From Polluticoccus soli (GTDB lineage: Bacteria; Bacteroidota; Bacteroidia; Chitinophagales; Chitinophagaceae): DNA of 64,000 nucleotides. Position numbers and translations under genes: made by a program. The notes under the pieces are model-generated. The model saw nothing but the letters and a program-made list of their open reading frames with translations, had not been told where the DNA came from and searched no databases. The stretch's first letter is position 1. The number at the start of each line of letters is the position of its first letter. Of this stretch, positions 16,744 to 26,537 are shown piece after piece. The DNA lies in the NCBI RefSeq assembly GCF_029269745.1, contig NZ_JARJHT010000003.1:62001-126000 (forward strand), in the 5' to 3' direction.

Positions 16744-17562
16744 ATGGCAGACTTTATAAAGTATACCGAGCAGCCATCCAACCATAGAGACCTGGAACAC
16801 AAGACGATAGCAGAGCTTTTGACTGCTATCAATGGAGAAGACGAGACGGTTCCCTTTGCTGTAGAGAAAGCCCTTCCACAAATAGAAAGGTTGACCGAAG
16901 CCGCAAGTGAGCAGATGCTATCGGGCGGACGGTTGTTCTATATTGGTGCGGGTACCAGTGGCCGGCTAGGCATAGTAGACGCAAGCGAATGTCCTCCCAC
17001 TTTTGGCGTCCCACCGGGGCTGGTCATCGGCATCATAGCCGGCGGACATGAAGCCATACTACAGGCCGTGGAATTTGCAGAAGATGATACAGAACAGGGC
17101 TGGAAAGACTTGCAGGAACATAAGATCAACGAACACGACGTAGTAATTGGCTTGGCGGCAAGTGGCACTACTCCTTACGTAATTGGCGCCCTCGAAAAAT
17201 GCAGGGAGAACGGCATACCTACTGGCTGCATAGTGTGCAATCCCGGCAGCCCGGTAGCGCAGCTAGCCGACTACCCGGTTGAAGTGGTCGTTGGTCCTGA
17301 ATTTGTGACGGGTAGCACCCGCATGAAAAGTGGTACAGCTCAAAAGCTGGTGCTGAACATGATATCTACCACCGTGATGATACAGCTGGGCCGGGTGGAA
17401 GACAACAAAATGGTGAATATGCAGCTGACCAACGACAAACTGGTAGACCGTGGTGTGAAGATGGTGATGGAGCGGTTAAAGATGAAAGATTACGAAAAAG
17501 CCAAAGACCTGCTACTGAAATATGGCAGCGTAAAAAAAGCCATCGAAATGCGTGAAAAATAA
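16744..17562 (+). CDS. murQ: N-acetylmuramic acid 6-phosphate etherase
   Basis: The 272-residue SIS-domain protein carries the MurQ hallmarks GAGTSGRLGIVDASECPPTF near residue 66, GLAASGTTPYVIGAL near 137 and TGSTRMKSGTAQK near 182. It splits the lactyl ether of MurNAc-6-phosphate to give GlcNAc-6-phosphate and D-lactate during cell-wall recycling. The start codon follows element A. The next frame begins within its last codons, but the preferred GH5 start lies 46 bp beyond the murQ stop. No anhydro-MurNAc kinase or permease is adjacent. Confidence 0.95.
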   Translation: MADFIKYTEQPSNHRDLEHKTIAELLTAINGEDETVPFAVEKALPQIERLTEAASEQMLSGGRLFYIGAGTSGRLGIVDASECPPTFGVPPGLVIGIIAGGHEAILQAVEFAEDDTEQGWKDLQEHKINEHDVVIGLAASGTTPYVIGALEKCRENGIPTGCIVCNPGSPVAQLADYPVEVVVGPEFVTGSTRMKSGTAQKLVLNMISTTVMIQLGRVEDNKMVNMQLTNDKLVDRGVKMVMERLKMKDYEKAKDLLLKYGSVKKAIEMREK

Positions 17563-17608
17563 AATCCAACAACCCTGTCGTAGTTTTGCTGCGTTTACTC
17601 CTTTGCTC

Positions 17609-19162
17609 ATGCGCACTCGTCTCCTCCGCGGCATTTTGTTAGCCGCTATATTTTCTTACAGCCATGCCCATGCTATCGCCCAGCAAAAGGGGGAGATCAT
17701 TTACCGCAACAATTTTGACAATCGTGTAGAAATGGGCGGTTGGGATGGTAAATATAAGCTGGTAACAAAGGACGGTAACAGTGCGTTGCGCGTTACATCC
17801 AATCATAAACTTTCGGTCAACTTACCCGTAGAAAAAGCGAAAGGAGCAACACTGCTGGTAAAAACGCGGCTAAAAGCAGAAAATGTGTCGCAGCCTAAAA
17901 AGCCATGGAATGGTATAAAACTAATGCTGCATAGTGTGTTGCCATGGACCGACGAACGCCCGCAGGCAACCCTTCCATCAGGTTCTTTTGACTGGACAGA
18001 GCAATCTATGCTTGTCAACATCTCACCCAGTACAGATACACTAAGCCTGATCACGGGACTGGAAAGCGTAAAGGGCCGTATCTGGTACGACTACATTGAG
18101 ATCAGCATCCAAGAGCCGGCACAACAGTTGCAGCTCGCTCCGAAAACCACGAACACAGGCACCGGCAACCAAACCAAGTTGCGCGGAATGATGATCAACA
18201 CCTTTGCTACTGCCGACGACCTCCGCACGCTCGCATCATGGGGTGCGAACCATGTGCGCTGGCAGTTGACCTGGGGAGGATTCCCCGCATCGGGTGCAGA
18301 CACTGCAAGCATTACATCGTATAACCAATGGCTTGGCACAGCCTTACACCATATTGATACGCTGCTCCCCTTGTGTCGGCAACTTGGCATAAAGGTGCTG
18401 ATCGATATTCATTCGGTACCCGGTGGGCGCGTTGATGGATCTATTCACCGCATTCTCAGGGAAAAGGAATGGCAGCAAGCGTTGCGCGATGTTTGGAAGC
18501 AGATAGCTACCCGATACAAAGACAACACCGTAGTTTGGGGTTATGATCTGGTAAACGAACCAATAGAAGGCATAGTACCCGCTGGCCTGATGAATTGGCA
18601 GCAACTGGCCGAAGTTGTGGCCGGGGACATACGAACAGTCGACACAACTCACATTATCGTAGTAGAGGCCGCTCCTGCAGGTAACCCAGAAAGCCTTGAA
18701 CACTTCAAACCGATCTCTGTTTCAAATGTTGTCTACAGCTTTCACATGTATCACCCTATGGCGTTTACCCACCAGGGAGTTAATGACACCAGCGAGCACG
18801 TTCTCTATCCCGGTATTATACAAGGCAAGAAATGGAACAAAGCAACACTTGAAAAATTGCTGCAGGGTGTTCGCGACTGGCAAAACACCTATAATGTTCC
18901 GATCTATGTAGGCGAGTTCAGCGCCATCCGTTGGGCACCGTCGGAAAGTGCATTTTATTACTTGCGTGATTGCATAGATATTTTTGAGGAGTTTGGCTGG
19001 GACTGGGCTTACCACGCCTTTCGCGAATTTCATGGCTGGAGTGTAGAACACGACACCAACCGGTATAACCGGGCACCAAGCCCCACCCCTACCCAGCGTC
19101 AGCGCCTGTTCATGCAGGCATTCGACAGAAACAGGTTGCCGGCTCGCACAAGAACATATTAA
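17609..19162 (+). CDS. Secreted glycoside hydrolase family 5 (cellulase-like)
   Basis: An in-frame GTG at 17552 overlaps murQ, but the ATG at 17609 gives a clean signal peptide (MRTRLLRGILLAAIFSYS, cleavage near AIAQQ), so 517 residues are proposed. Residues ~30-170 look like a beta-sandwich carbohydrate-binding module. From ~190 the GH5 (alpha/beta)8 barrel begins (LRGMMINTF). The acid/base is E317 in YDLVNEP and the nucleophile E436 in YVGEFSAIRW. It should cleave beta-linked glucans or mannans in the periplasm or outside the cell. A box TAGTTTTG at 17581-17588 fits the -7 consensus, without a clear -33 partner. There is no T9SS tail. Confidence 0.9.
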   Translation: MRTRLLRGILLAAIFSYSHAHAIAQQKGEIIYRNNFDNRVEMGGWDGKYKLVTKDGNSALRVTSNHKLSVNLPVEKAKGATLLVKTRLKAENVSQPKKPWNGIKLMLHSVLPWTDERPQATLPSGSFDWTEQSMLVNISPSTDTLSLITGLESVKGRIWYDYIEISIQEPAQQLQLAPKTTNTGTGNQTKLRGMMINTFATADDLRTLASWGANHVRWQLTWGGFPASGADTASITSYNQWLGTALHHIDTLLPLCRQLGIKVLIDIHSVPGGRVDGSIHRILREKEWQQALRDVWKQIATRYKDNTVVWGYDLVNEPIEGIVPAGLMNWQQLAEVVAGDIRTVDTTHIIVVEAAPAGNPESLEHFKPISVSNVVYSFHMYHPMAFTHQGVNDTSEHVLYPGIIQGKKWNKATLEKLLQGVRDWQNTYNVPIYVGEFSAIRWAPSESAFYYLRDCIDIFEEFGWDWAYHAFREFHGWSVEHDTNRYNRAPSPTPTQRQRLFMQAFDRNRLPARTRTY

Positions 19163-19224
19163 GGCAAAGATTATAATGGTCCGGACGTTGTAATCAGCTC
19201 AAAACAAGGTTATTTTGCATACTA

Positions 19225-20055
19225 ATGGCGCTCTATATAGCTTCTTTGAATTCGGGCAGTAACGGTAATTGCTATTATATCGGCAACCATAAGGACGCGG
19301 TGTTGATAGACGCCGGCCTCTCGTGTCGTGAAACGGAAAAGCGCATGAAGCAGGTTGGCCTATCCATGAGCAAAGTACGGGCCATCTTTATCTCGCACGA
19401 GCACTCAGATCATATAAAAGGAGTCACACTACTATCAAAAAAGTATAACCTGCCCGTGTACATCACAACACGGACCATGCAGTACGGACGACTCTTTGTG
19501 GACGAACGCCTTGCGAAGACCTTTATAGCATTTGAGCCTGTGCGTGTAAACAACATAAACGTCACAGCCTTTCCAAAAGAACACGATGCCATAGAACCGC
19601 ATAGCTTCATAGTTGACTATGCCGGAATAATTATAGGCGTCTTCACCGACATAGGCATACCCTGCGATAACCTGGCGCGCCATTTCCAGAAATGCCATGC
19701 GGCTTTCCTGGAAGCCAATTATGATACGACTATGCTGGAACTGGGCAAATATCCCATTCACCTGAAGAACCGCATACGTGGCGGCAAAGGGCACTTGTCC
19801 AACAACCAGGCGCTACAGTTTTTCCGCGAGTACAAGCCGGCGCATATGAGCCATTTACTTCTGTCACATTTGTCGCAGGATAATAACTCGCCCGAGCTGG
19901 TAAAGGAATTGTTTGAAACACATGCCAACGGTGTGCGGGTGATTATCGCATCGAGATATCAACCCTCCGAAGTATTCCTGATAGAAAATCCGCTAGCGCC
20001 TAAATATGAAGAACCGAAGAAAGAAGAGCCTGTACAGGCCTCATTATTCGGATAA
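19225..20055 (+). CDS. MBL-fold metallo-hydrolase, WalJ/YycJ-like
   Basis: The 276-residue metallo-beta-lactamase fold has zinc motif H58-x-H60-S-D62-H63 and opening SLNSGSNGNCYYIG, characteristic of the YycJ/WalJ group. A C-terminal KGHLSNNQAL region with SHLLLSHLSQDNN gives the late histidine ligands. WalJ proteins have been linked to DNA-end processing (5'-3' exonuclease) and cell-wall coordination in Firmicutes. Cytoplasmic location is expected because there is no signal peptide. The C-terminal ~20 residues are rich in Glu, Lys and Pro. The VWA gene starts 17 bp later. Confidence 0.88.
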   Translation: MALYIASLNSGSNGNCYYIGNHKDAVLIDAGLSCRETEKRMKQVGLSMSKVRAIFISHEHSDHIKGVTLLSKKYNLPVYITTRTMQYGRLFVDERLAKTFIAFEPVRVNNINVTAFPKEHDAIEPHSFIVDYAGIIIGVFTDIGIPCDNLARHFQKCHAAFLEANYDTTMLELGKYPIHLKNRIRGGKGHLSNNQALQFFREYKPAHMSHLLLSHLSQDNNSPELVKELFETHANGVRVIIASRYQPSEVFLIENPLAPKYEEPKKEEPVQASLFG

Positions 20056-20072
20056 GACTTAATTGCTGCATA

Positions 20073-21203
20073 ATGAGCAAGAACACTGCAATACGGATTG
20101 TGATACTATTATTGGCAACGCTGATAATAAACAAGTCTGTGCTGGCACAAGCCGCACCAGGCGAGCGACACCGCATACTCATTATCATGAACGGGTCGCA
20201 AAAGATGCTCGATACATGGTCGGCCAATGAAAACAACTACCAGGTATCGTCGCGCATCATCTCTTCGCTGATAGATAGCTTGTACCAGATAAATGACGAA
20301 GTGGAATTTGGCCTGCGAGTATATGGACACCAGCAAAGCTTCCGCGAGCGCGATTGCTATGACTCGAAACGCGAGGTAATGTTTAGCCGCGACACAAGAG
20401 CACAGATGAAACTAAGACTGACGGACATTAAGCCCAAAGGCGCCGCTCCGCTTAGCTTTGCTATTAGCGAGGCCAATAGTTACGACATCTCAACAGCCGA
20501 CCAATACATCTACAGCGTGATCTTTGTAACCGATGGAAGTGTTGACTGCAGCGCCGACGCCTGTGCCAAAATGAAAGAACTGCGCAAGAAACTAAAGTTC
20601 ACACCTTACGTACTGCAGGTAAACACAAACGAGCAATTCAGAAATGACTACAACTGCCTCGGGGAATTTTTGACTATAAAAAACGAGGAGAATATCAAGT
20701 ATGCTATTGGTCACATCGTTCAAGCATACCGAAAGATCCTGCCGCCCAAACGACCCGAAACGGCAAGCACAAGGAAACAGCAATCGAAACCCGCATTCGA
20801 GCCGCTAGGCACAACAAAACCAAAGACAAACCCAACACCACCAGTAACGGCAAAAAAAGATACTGCGTCGTACGATACACTGAAAACAGGCCGCGTTGCC
20901 ACAGCCCCACCCGTACAGGCTGTGCTCATTAGCAAAAACTCGAGAATAAAGGCAGAACCAGAGAATAAAAATGGCTATGCGATTTTGATGAACATAAGTC
21001 GCATACCCCACATTGCCATTTATCAAGACGGCGCACCCGATAGCAGTCCCACGAAAGACATTTTCCCGGTAGGCCTTGATGTGCAAAAAGTAGAACTCAA
21101 ACCCGGCTACTACAAGCTTGTCTACATGCTATACGGTTACCAGCTTGGTCTCAACTTCACTGTAGAGCAAGGAAAAGAAACTGAAGTGTGGTTGGCTCGG
21201 TAG
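20073..21203 (+). CDS. Exported VWA-like protein
   Basis: The 376 residues begin with a signal peptide or anchor (IVILLLATLIINKSVLAQ, cleavage after LAQA). Residues ~30-215 resemble a von Willebrand factor A domain: RILIIMNGSQKMLDTW in the first strand, YSVIFVTDGSVDCSADAC in the fourth. The usual metal-site DxSxS is changed to NGSQK, so metal binding may be weakened. A low-complexity Lys/Pro/Thr linker (about 222-290) leads to a C-terminal beta-rich domain. Function is unknown. It is translated in tandem with the WalJ-like gene and converges on the lasso operon, 5 bp apart. Confidence 0.72.
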   Translation: MSKNTAIRIVILLLATLIINKSVLAQAAPGERHRILIIMNGSQKMLDTWSANENNYQVSSRIISSLIDSLYQINDEVEFGLRVYGHQQSFRERDCYDSKREVMFSRDTRAQMKLRLTDIKPKGAAPLSFAISEANSYDISTADQYIYSVIFVTDGSVDCSADACAKMKELRKKLKFTPYVLQVNTNEQFRNDYNCLGEFLTIKNEENIKYAIGHIVQAYRKILPPKRPETASTRKQQSKPAFEPLGTTKPKTNPTPPVTAKKDTASYDTLKTGRVATAPPVQAVLISKNSRIKAEPENKNGYAILMNISRIPHIAIYQDGAPDSSPTKDIFPVGLDVQKVELKPGYYKLVYMLYGYQLGLNFTVEQGKETEVWLAR

Positions 21204-21208
21204 CCGCG

Positions 21209-22384
21209 CTATTTCTTTCTCACCAGGAACAAGAAAGGTTTCAGGAGATAATACAAAAAATGTAAATGATCCGGCAAGCGCAAGGTTGCAACATCACGCA
21301 TGTTTGGTGTAAACCCCTCGCGTAAATAACACCAGCCCAGGCGCAGCCTGGCTCTTAGACTATCCCTTAAAAGGAACTGCTGGCGGACATTTTCCGCTGA
21401 CAATTTCCGCTTTTTTAAGACGGGGAAAGTAAGGAGGCGACTCAGGACTGCATTGTATTCAGGTGTTTCGCGCTCACTTGTTTCTGAACCGACACCAAAC
21501 AGACTGTGGCAAAGTTGCAACCCAATGGCTGATGTTCTTCGTATTCCTGCCTGTTTTAGTAGCTTTTTTATTTCCGGAGAAGCAATCAGTTGACCGTCGG
21601 CCTCTGCAAAAGCAGCCAGGTCGGTTACATGTCGCAATACCCGCCAAACATCGTTGACTCCATGGTGTACCAGCACAATCATCAAATGGTCCTCTACATT
21701 CAACTCGCAAACTTCTTTGCTCGAAATTGAATGCCGCTTAGATCTGTCAAACAATCGCATCACATCAATCGGCGCATCCAGCATACGATGAGTAACTTCC
21801 CAATGTAATTCAACCTTCATTATACCCAGCGGAGTTTGCCTTGTCAGCAGCAACTCACTCTCTGTCTTTACGAACCTATCTTCAAACTGCGCATCGAAAA
21901 AGCTGGCAGGAATATAACCACTCGCCAACAGGACTTCTTTTGCAGTCCTAAAATCTCGCGCATTAATAAGAAAATCAATATCGCCTGTTTCTCGCGTCAC
22001 AAAATCATCGTAAAGCAGCCTGCTAAGCAACAAGCCCTTATATGGAATATTTACAACACGACTATCATTAAGTACAGCATGAAGCTTCATCAACTCATCC
22101 AGCTTCATCAGGTTACCCGCGGCGATCTTTAATACATCGCTTCTCAGCCTCTCTATATAATCAGGGGCAACGTGATCTGAAATTCTTAACAAGATGCGAT
22201 AGACAAGAGGGCGTAGCTTATGCGCTACGACAATTTTCTCAAACAGGTGCCAATCTATTGACGACTGCGATATGTGTGTCACAACCTCATCCAGTGCACT
22301 TTTCTTAAATCCGGCCCTGCCAATCAACACCAACAATGCCATTTCTGCATTATAACGTTTTGCTATTTCGGAGATCGGGATCAT
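21209..22384 (-). CDS. Nucleotidyltransferase of the lasso-peptide cluster (NTP_transf_5 family)
   Basis: The 391 residues match the uncharacterised nucleotidyltransferase family often found in RiPP clusters: the conserved YKG at 115-117, then RETGDIDFLINARDF with the two catalytic Asp at 135 and 137, and RHVTDLAAFAEAD later. It is the last gene of the operon and its ATG overlaps the exporter stop by 4 bp. In the pseudomycoidin cluster, as I recall, a protein of this kind acts after the kinase to decorate the phosphorylated C-terminus with hexose. A similar tailoring role here is inference. Confidence 0.8.
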   Translation of the reverse strand: MIPISEIAKRYNAEMALLVLIGRAGFKKSALDEVVTHISQSSIDWHLFEKIVVAHKLRPLVYRILLRISDHVAPDYIERLRSDVLKIAAGNLMKLDELMKLHAVLNDSRVVNIPYKGLLLSRLLYDDFVTRETGDIDFLINARDFRTAKEVLLASGYIPASFFDAQFEDRFVKTESELLLTRQTPLGIMKVELHWEVTHRMLDAPIDVMRLFDRSKRHSISSKEVCELNVEDHLMIVLVHHGVNDVWRVLRHVTDLAAFAEADGQLIASPEIKKLLKQAGIRRTSAIGLQLCHSLFGVGSETSERETPEYNAVLSRLLTFPVLKKRKLSAENVRQQFLLRDSLRARLRLGWCYLREGFTPNMRDVATLRLPDHLHFLYYLLKPFLFLVRKK

Positions 22385-24171
22385 ATAGCTTGCTTCTCGT
22401 AGATGGCAGAAAACTTACCATCCTTTTTAAGTAATTCGCTAAACGTTCCATCCTCTACAATGGTGCCATTTTCCATTACATAGATATGATCTGCTATCTT
22501 GAGGCTGTAAAGCCTGTGGGTGATCAGTATAACGATCTTGTTACCGATGTCCTTTTTCAACTGTTGAAATACGGTATACTCCGCAATCGGATCCATTGCA
22601 CTGGTCGGTTCATCCAGAATAATGATCTCGCTATTCTTATAAAAGCCACGCGCTAGTGCCAGCTTCTGCCACTGACCTCCACTCAATTGCGCCCCACGTT
22701 TGAATACACGCCCAAGAACTGTCTTGAATCCATCTGGAAGCGATGCGATGAAACCATCTGCACCAGATCGTACAGCAGCTTCCTTCATTCTATCTTCTAA
22801 GCGGTGCTCCTCTCCAAGTGCAATGTTTTCTTCCACGGTGAGATAATACCGCCCAAAATCCTGAAAAATTGCCGTGGTGCTGCTGCGCAGTTCCTCGGCA
22901 TTGATCATATTAATATCAACGCCGTCTACAAGCATGCGTCCATCTTCAATTGCATATAGCTGGCACAGCAATTTGATCAACGTGGATTTGCCTGAGCCGT
23001 TCTCACCAACTATTGCCGTTATTTGGCCCGGTCGTAATTGCATGTTCACATCGTGCAACACCCGGCCCTCTGTACCCGGATAGGTAAAATCCAGCGCGTT
23101 AATTTGAATGCCTTTTGCTAACAGTGGCATTGACCGGTTACCTTTTTTCATTCTGGTTGCTGGGCGCACCGCAAGGTAATTGAGTATCTGGCGGATATAC
23201 AATTGGTTTTGAAACAGTGCAATGCCAGATTGAAACAGGCTGTTAATAGATCCCTGGAGCCGCTGAAACACCTGGAAATACACAACCAGCCCACCAATGG
23301 TGATCGCGCCAGTTAACACACTCGAAATAAGAATATAGTATATAAAAACGGTAAAGACGATCTCTACAGATTGTATTAATATACCACGCTTCAGAAACTG
23401 GTAGTGTAGTTGCCTCTTTTTATTAAAGATGAAAAGATTCAGATGAAGAAACTGCCGGATGAATTCCGGTCCATAATTAAAAACACGTACCTCTTTTGCA
23501 TAGTTGTCGGTTGTAAGGCTCTGAAACAAGTTCACTGCTTTGCGATATACCGGCATCGTCGTTTTTTCCAACAAATATTGCCGATATCCATGCAATATTT
23601 TACTTACTGCCAGTGGAATGCTTAACAGGATCAACAACACTGGAATGCTCCAATGCACCATGGTCAAAAAACCACCAAACAGCACGATCGTGATCAGGCT
23701 TTGAATAATAGCCTGACTGGTGGCCATAAGCTGAGCAGGCTTATATAAAGACTGCTGTTGAACCATATGCAACTCGTCATAGAACGATGGATTCTCATAA
23801 TTTTCAAGATCCAGTTCTACGGCCTTATGCAGCACTTTTGCTGCAATGTCATCCGAGATCACTTGTTGCTGCAATACCATGTAGTAGCTAGACAATTGCG
23901 AAATGACAATACTAGCAAGCTGCAATCCGCCAAACGCTAAAAGATAATTGCCGGCCCAATCCCACGCCACATTCCCCGAAGTAATGATACGATCTATCAG
24001 TGCCTTGAGCACAATAAACGAAAACAGAGGAATGACAGCCTGCAAAACAAACAACAGGAGATTGACGATCGTGAGACGTTTGGCTGAATTCCAAATAAGC
24101 ACGAAGCCTTTAAAACTATCTGATAAAAAGTTCCAGATCTTTTGCTTCCGTTCGTATATGCTTTGAAACAT
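22381..24171 (-). CDS. ABC transporter, lasso-peptide exporter (fused membrane and ATPase domains)
   Basis: The 596-residue half-transporter has an N-terminal six-helix membrane domain (about residues 20-325) and a C-terminal ATPase with Walker A G389-ENGSGKST397, signature L496-SGGQ500 and Walker B IIILDE (516-521). There is no N-terminal C39 peptidase, as expected for lasso clusters where a separate leader peptidase exists. It should export the mature lasso peptide and may give self-protection, like McjD. It lies between the B2 gene (55-bp gap) and the nucleotidyltransferase (4-bp overlap). Confidence 0.88.
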   Translation of the reverse strand: MFQSIYERKQKIWNFLSDSFKGFVLIWNSAKRLTIVNLLLFVLQAVIPLFSFIVLKALIDRIITSGNVAWDWAGNYLLAFGGLQLASIVISQLSSYYMVLQQQVISDDIAAKVLHKAVELDLENYENPSFYDELHMVQQQSLYKPAQLMATSQAIIQSLITIVLFGGFLTMVHWSIPVLLILLSIPLAVSKILHGYRQYLLEKTTMPVYRKAVNLFQSLTTDNYAKEVRVFNYGPEFIRQFLHLNLFIFNKKRQLHYQFLKRGILIQSVEIVFTVFIYYILISSVLTGAITIGGLVVYFQVFQRLQGSINSLFQSGIALFQNQLYIRQILNYLAVRPATRMKKGNRSMPLLAKGIQINALDFTYPGTEGRVLHDVNMQLRPGQITAIVGENGSGKSTLIKLLCQLYAIEDGRMLVDGVDINMINAEELRSSTTAIFQDFGRYYLTVEENIALGEEHRLEDRMKEAAVRSGADGFIASLPDGFKTVLGRVFKRGAQLSGGQWQKLALARGFYKNSEIIILDEPTSAMDPIAEYTVFQQLKKDIGNKIVILITHRLYSLKIADHIYVMENGTIVEDGTFSELLKKDGKFSAIYEKQAI

Positions 24172-24226
24172 GGGTGTCAGATACTACCTCAAAAATAACA
24201 TTCCATGGGTTAGCATCAACACCGAC

Positions 24227-24676
24227 TTAATACTTTGAGAAAAAAGCCACGACGTTATAGTATTTGCTTCGTGCGCCACCAATGAAAATTTCGTTGTTAC
24301 ACCTTATCCAGGCATGGGCATCGAGTTTGCTTTTACCAACGTTGAACCTTACTCCCAGGCACAGAGTATTCGGAATGCGACGCCTATTCAGCATGATCAT
24401 TGCAGTCAATGCCCGGTCAAGACAGACACTTTTCCATGGCACTTTTGTAGCTCCAACCACGATCATCTTTCGCACCATGGCAACTGTTGTGGCATCCGTC
24501 TCCGTTATATGACCAAGGCCCTCGCTATTCAAGGCACCGAAATATGGAGCTAATTTTTTAAAAGGCACAAACAGGATAAGCAGCTTTGCGATAAGCAATA
24601 TCAAAACGACCTCAGTCAGAAGAACTTTCTCCTGTAGCGACAGTCGCCTGTATTTGCTGATCGCGTTAAATCTCAT
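24227..24676 (-). CDS. Lasso-peptide leader peptidase (B2 protein)
   Basis: The 149-residue protein matches the transglutaminase-like Lasso_B2 family: a hydrophobic N-terminal segment (about 20-38), then the Cys protease core with C85 in WKSVCLDRALTAMIML and H121 in LDAHAWI. B2 proteins cut the leader from the precursor once B1 has delivered it. The start overlaps the cyclase stop by 11 bp, indicating translational coupling. The usual acidic residue right after HAW is replaced (HAWIR); the third catalytic residue may lie elsewhere. Confidence 0.88.
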   Translation of the reverse strand: MRFNAISKYRRLSLQEKVLLTEVVLILLIAKLLILFVPFKKLAPYFGALNSEGLGHITETDATTVAMVRKMIVVGATKVPWKSVCLDRALTAMIMLNRRRIPNTLCLGVRFNVGKSKLDAHAWIRCNNEIFIGGARSKYYNVVAFFSKY

Positions 24677-26531
24677 GAAAAGTCGTAGCTTTTTGTTGTT
24701 GCAGGAAAAGGGACAACATCATCCCAGCCAGCAGCTGGTCGTAATATTTGCCTTCTATATAGCTATTGTGTACACCAAGACGGAGACTCGATAACTTATT
24801 ACGGTCCCAAAAATCAAACAACTGGTGACTTTCAGACAAACTCATTAGATAGTCCTTAACCCTTTCAAAATGCCTTTCCCGCTCTACCCTATGAAACGGG
24901 ACGGTAGCAGAAGCTATTGCAGGCTGCTTGGGCTGATTGATAATGCTTGCAGGCAGTAAACCTTCCATTGCCTTTCTCAATACCGCGCGATCTCCGTCGG
25001 CATTCACTTTGAGCGCATCGGGCAAACTGTAAAAATACTCGAGTACTGAGACATCAAGAAAAGGATATTTGTACGACAATCCGTAAGCGCCTGAAATAAA
25101 ATATCCCGATTCAAGACGCGCGGTTGTTCCACCGCTCGTCATAAAAAAATTCATTCGTTCCCCTGGTGAGTAGTGTTTAAAATAATCATCACCAAGATAT
25201 TGTTTGCGGTTAAGATCATCTTCGAGGAGATCGTTTGTAAATAGCAGGTGGTTGTATCGATTTAAAAGATATCGCCTGTTTTCGCGATGTTTATTTCTCA
25301 AGGCATACCTGCCCACCTGGTAGGCGGTTGCTACAACGGCTTTACCCCGAAACAAACCCATTTTTGAATAGTGGCAGAAAAGAGACTGTAGTTGCAATTG
25401 CCTGACCATCGACACCACGTACCGCTGTCCGACTTGCATGGAGATTCCTTCGTCACCACCAAACCCCGAGAAAAGGGCACCTACACCCTGGCAGGCAGCA
25501 GCCTTATAAATACCTGTCTGGTAAAATGACAAATAAAAATTGAATGGAATGCCCGCCTGTTCGATTATACTCTCAGACAATGTAACCGGGTCTTCAATAT
25601 GGTCGATTGCAGTAGGCGCCGGCAAACCCAAATGATCTGCCACCATTGTGGCCTTATCCCATTCATCACTAAAACCGGCGAATGATTGTTTATGCGCTAC
25701 AGGCAAGACATTCGAAAAGGCAAACAGCTCTTTCCTATCCGCAATTTGAGAGGCAAGTACCGCAATTGATGATGAATCCAGGCCGCCACTAAGCTCGATG
25801 CCGACATTCAAATCTCCGTCAAGCCGAGTTCGCATGGCGATTAACAAACGATCCTGGAGTCCTTCTGCTGCATCTTCCAGGTTTTGAACGCGACTTGGCA
25901 GAACAGCACTCAGCGCCCAATATTTGCGGCACACACTTTTCTTCCGATCAACGCAAATAGAATATGCAGGTGATAAGCTTTGTATTTCTTCAAATATCGT
26001 TTGCTCCTTGTCGCCATAGGTTTTCTGAAGTAGCTGAATGATCTTACTGTTATTCAAGCAACGGGCAAATGCAAACTTTGACAAAAGTTTTATCGAATCA
26101 CTGAAGAAAAACAGGCGTTCACTAATAAAGTAAAACAGCGGAAAAAGCCCGATGTGATCGCGGGCTGCAAATAAAGCTTCCGTTTGCGGATCCCAAATAG
26201 CGAATGAAAAAGCCCCATTTAGCAACCCCGGTGTCGAGCTACCAGTTTTCTTAAAGGCTTGTAATATAAGTTCCAGATCGTTGGCTGGCTGATTTCCAAT
26301 GGCCAGTTTTTTGCAAACGTCTTCGCGGTTGTATATCTCCGCTTTGCCGCAAATAACCCAGCCATCATCGTCCTTTACAATATTTCCCTTTCTATCATTC
26401 TGAAAAAATGCCACCTCATTATTTACCGATCCAAAAACAGAAACGTCCCCGTTGCACAATGCGGCATGTACAGCCGGCATAGAAACGGTGCCGTTCCTCG
26501 AAAATACTCCGATAAAATTTCCCGCACGCAT
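24666..26531 (-). CDS. Lasso-peptide cyclase (asparagine synthetase-like, C protein)
   Basis: The 621 residues have an N-terminal Ntn/glutaminase-like half and a C-terminal ATP-binding half with the pyrophosphate loop S248-GGLDSS254. The catalytic Cys2 of true asparagine synthetase B is absent (the protein starts Met-Arg-Ala-Gly), as in lasso cyclases. The enzyme adenylates the Asp or Glu side chain of the core and closes the macrolactam. Its neighbours, the kinase (6-bp gap) and B2 (11-bp overlap), fix the assignment. The family members are about 600 residues long, as here. Confidence 0.9.
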   Translation of the reverse strand: MRAGNFIGVFSRNGTVSMPAVHAALCNGDVSVFGSVNNEVAFFQNDRKGNIVKDDDGWVICGKAEIYNREDVCKKLAIGNQPANDLELILQAFKKTGSSTPGLLNGAFSFAIWDPQTEALFAARDHIGLFPLFYFISERLFFFSDSIKLLSKFAFARCLNNSKIIQLLQKTYGDKEQTIFEEIQSLSPAYSICVDRKKSVCRKYWALSAVLPSRVQNLEDAAEGLQDRLLIAMRTRLDGDLNVGIELSGGLDSSSIAVLASQIADRKELFAFSNVLPVAHKQSFAGFSDEWDKATMVADHLGLPAPTAIDHIEDPVTLSESIIEQAGIPFNFYLSFYQTGIYKAAACQGVGALFSGFGGDEGISMQVGQRYVVSMVRQLQLQSLFCHYSKMGLFRGKAVVATAYQVGRYALRNKHRENRRYLLNRYNHLLFTNDLLEDDLNRKQYLGDDYFKHYSPGERMNFFMTSGGTTARLESGYFISGAYGLSYKYPFLDVSVLEYFYSLPDALKVNADGDRAVLRKAMEGLLPASIINQPKQPAIASATVPFHRVERERHFERVKDYLMSLSESHQLFDFWDRNKLSSLRLGVHNSYIEGKYYDQLLAGMMLSLFLQQQKATTFHEI

Positions 26532-26537
26532 ACTGCA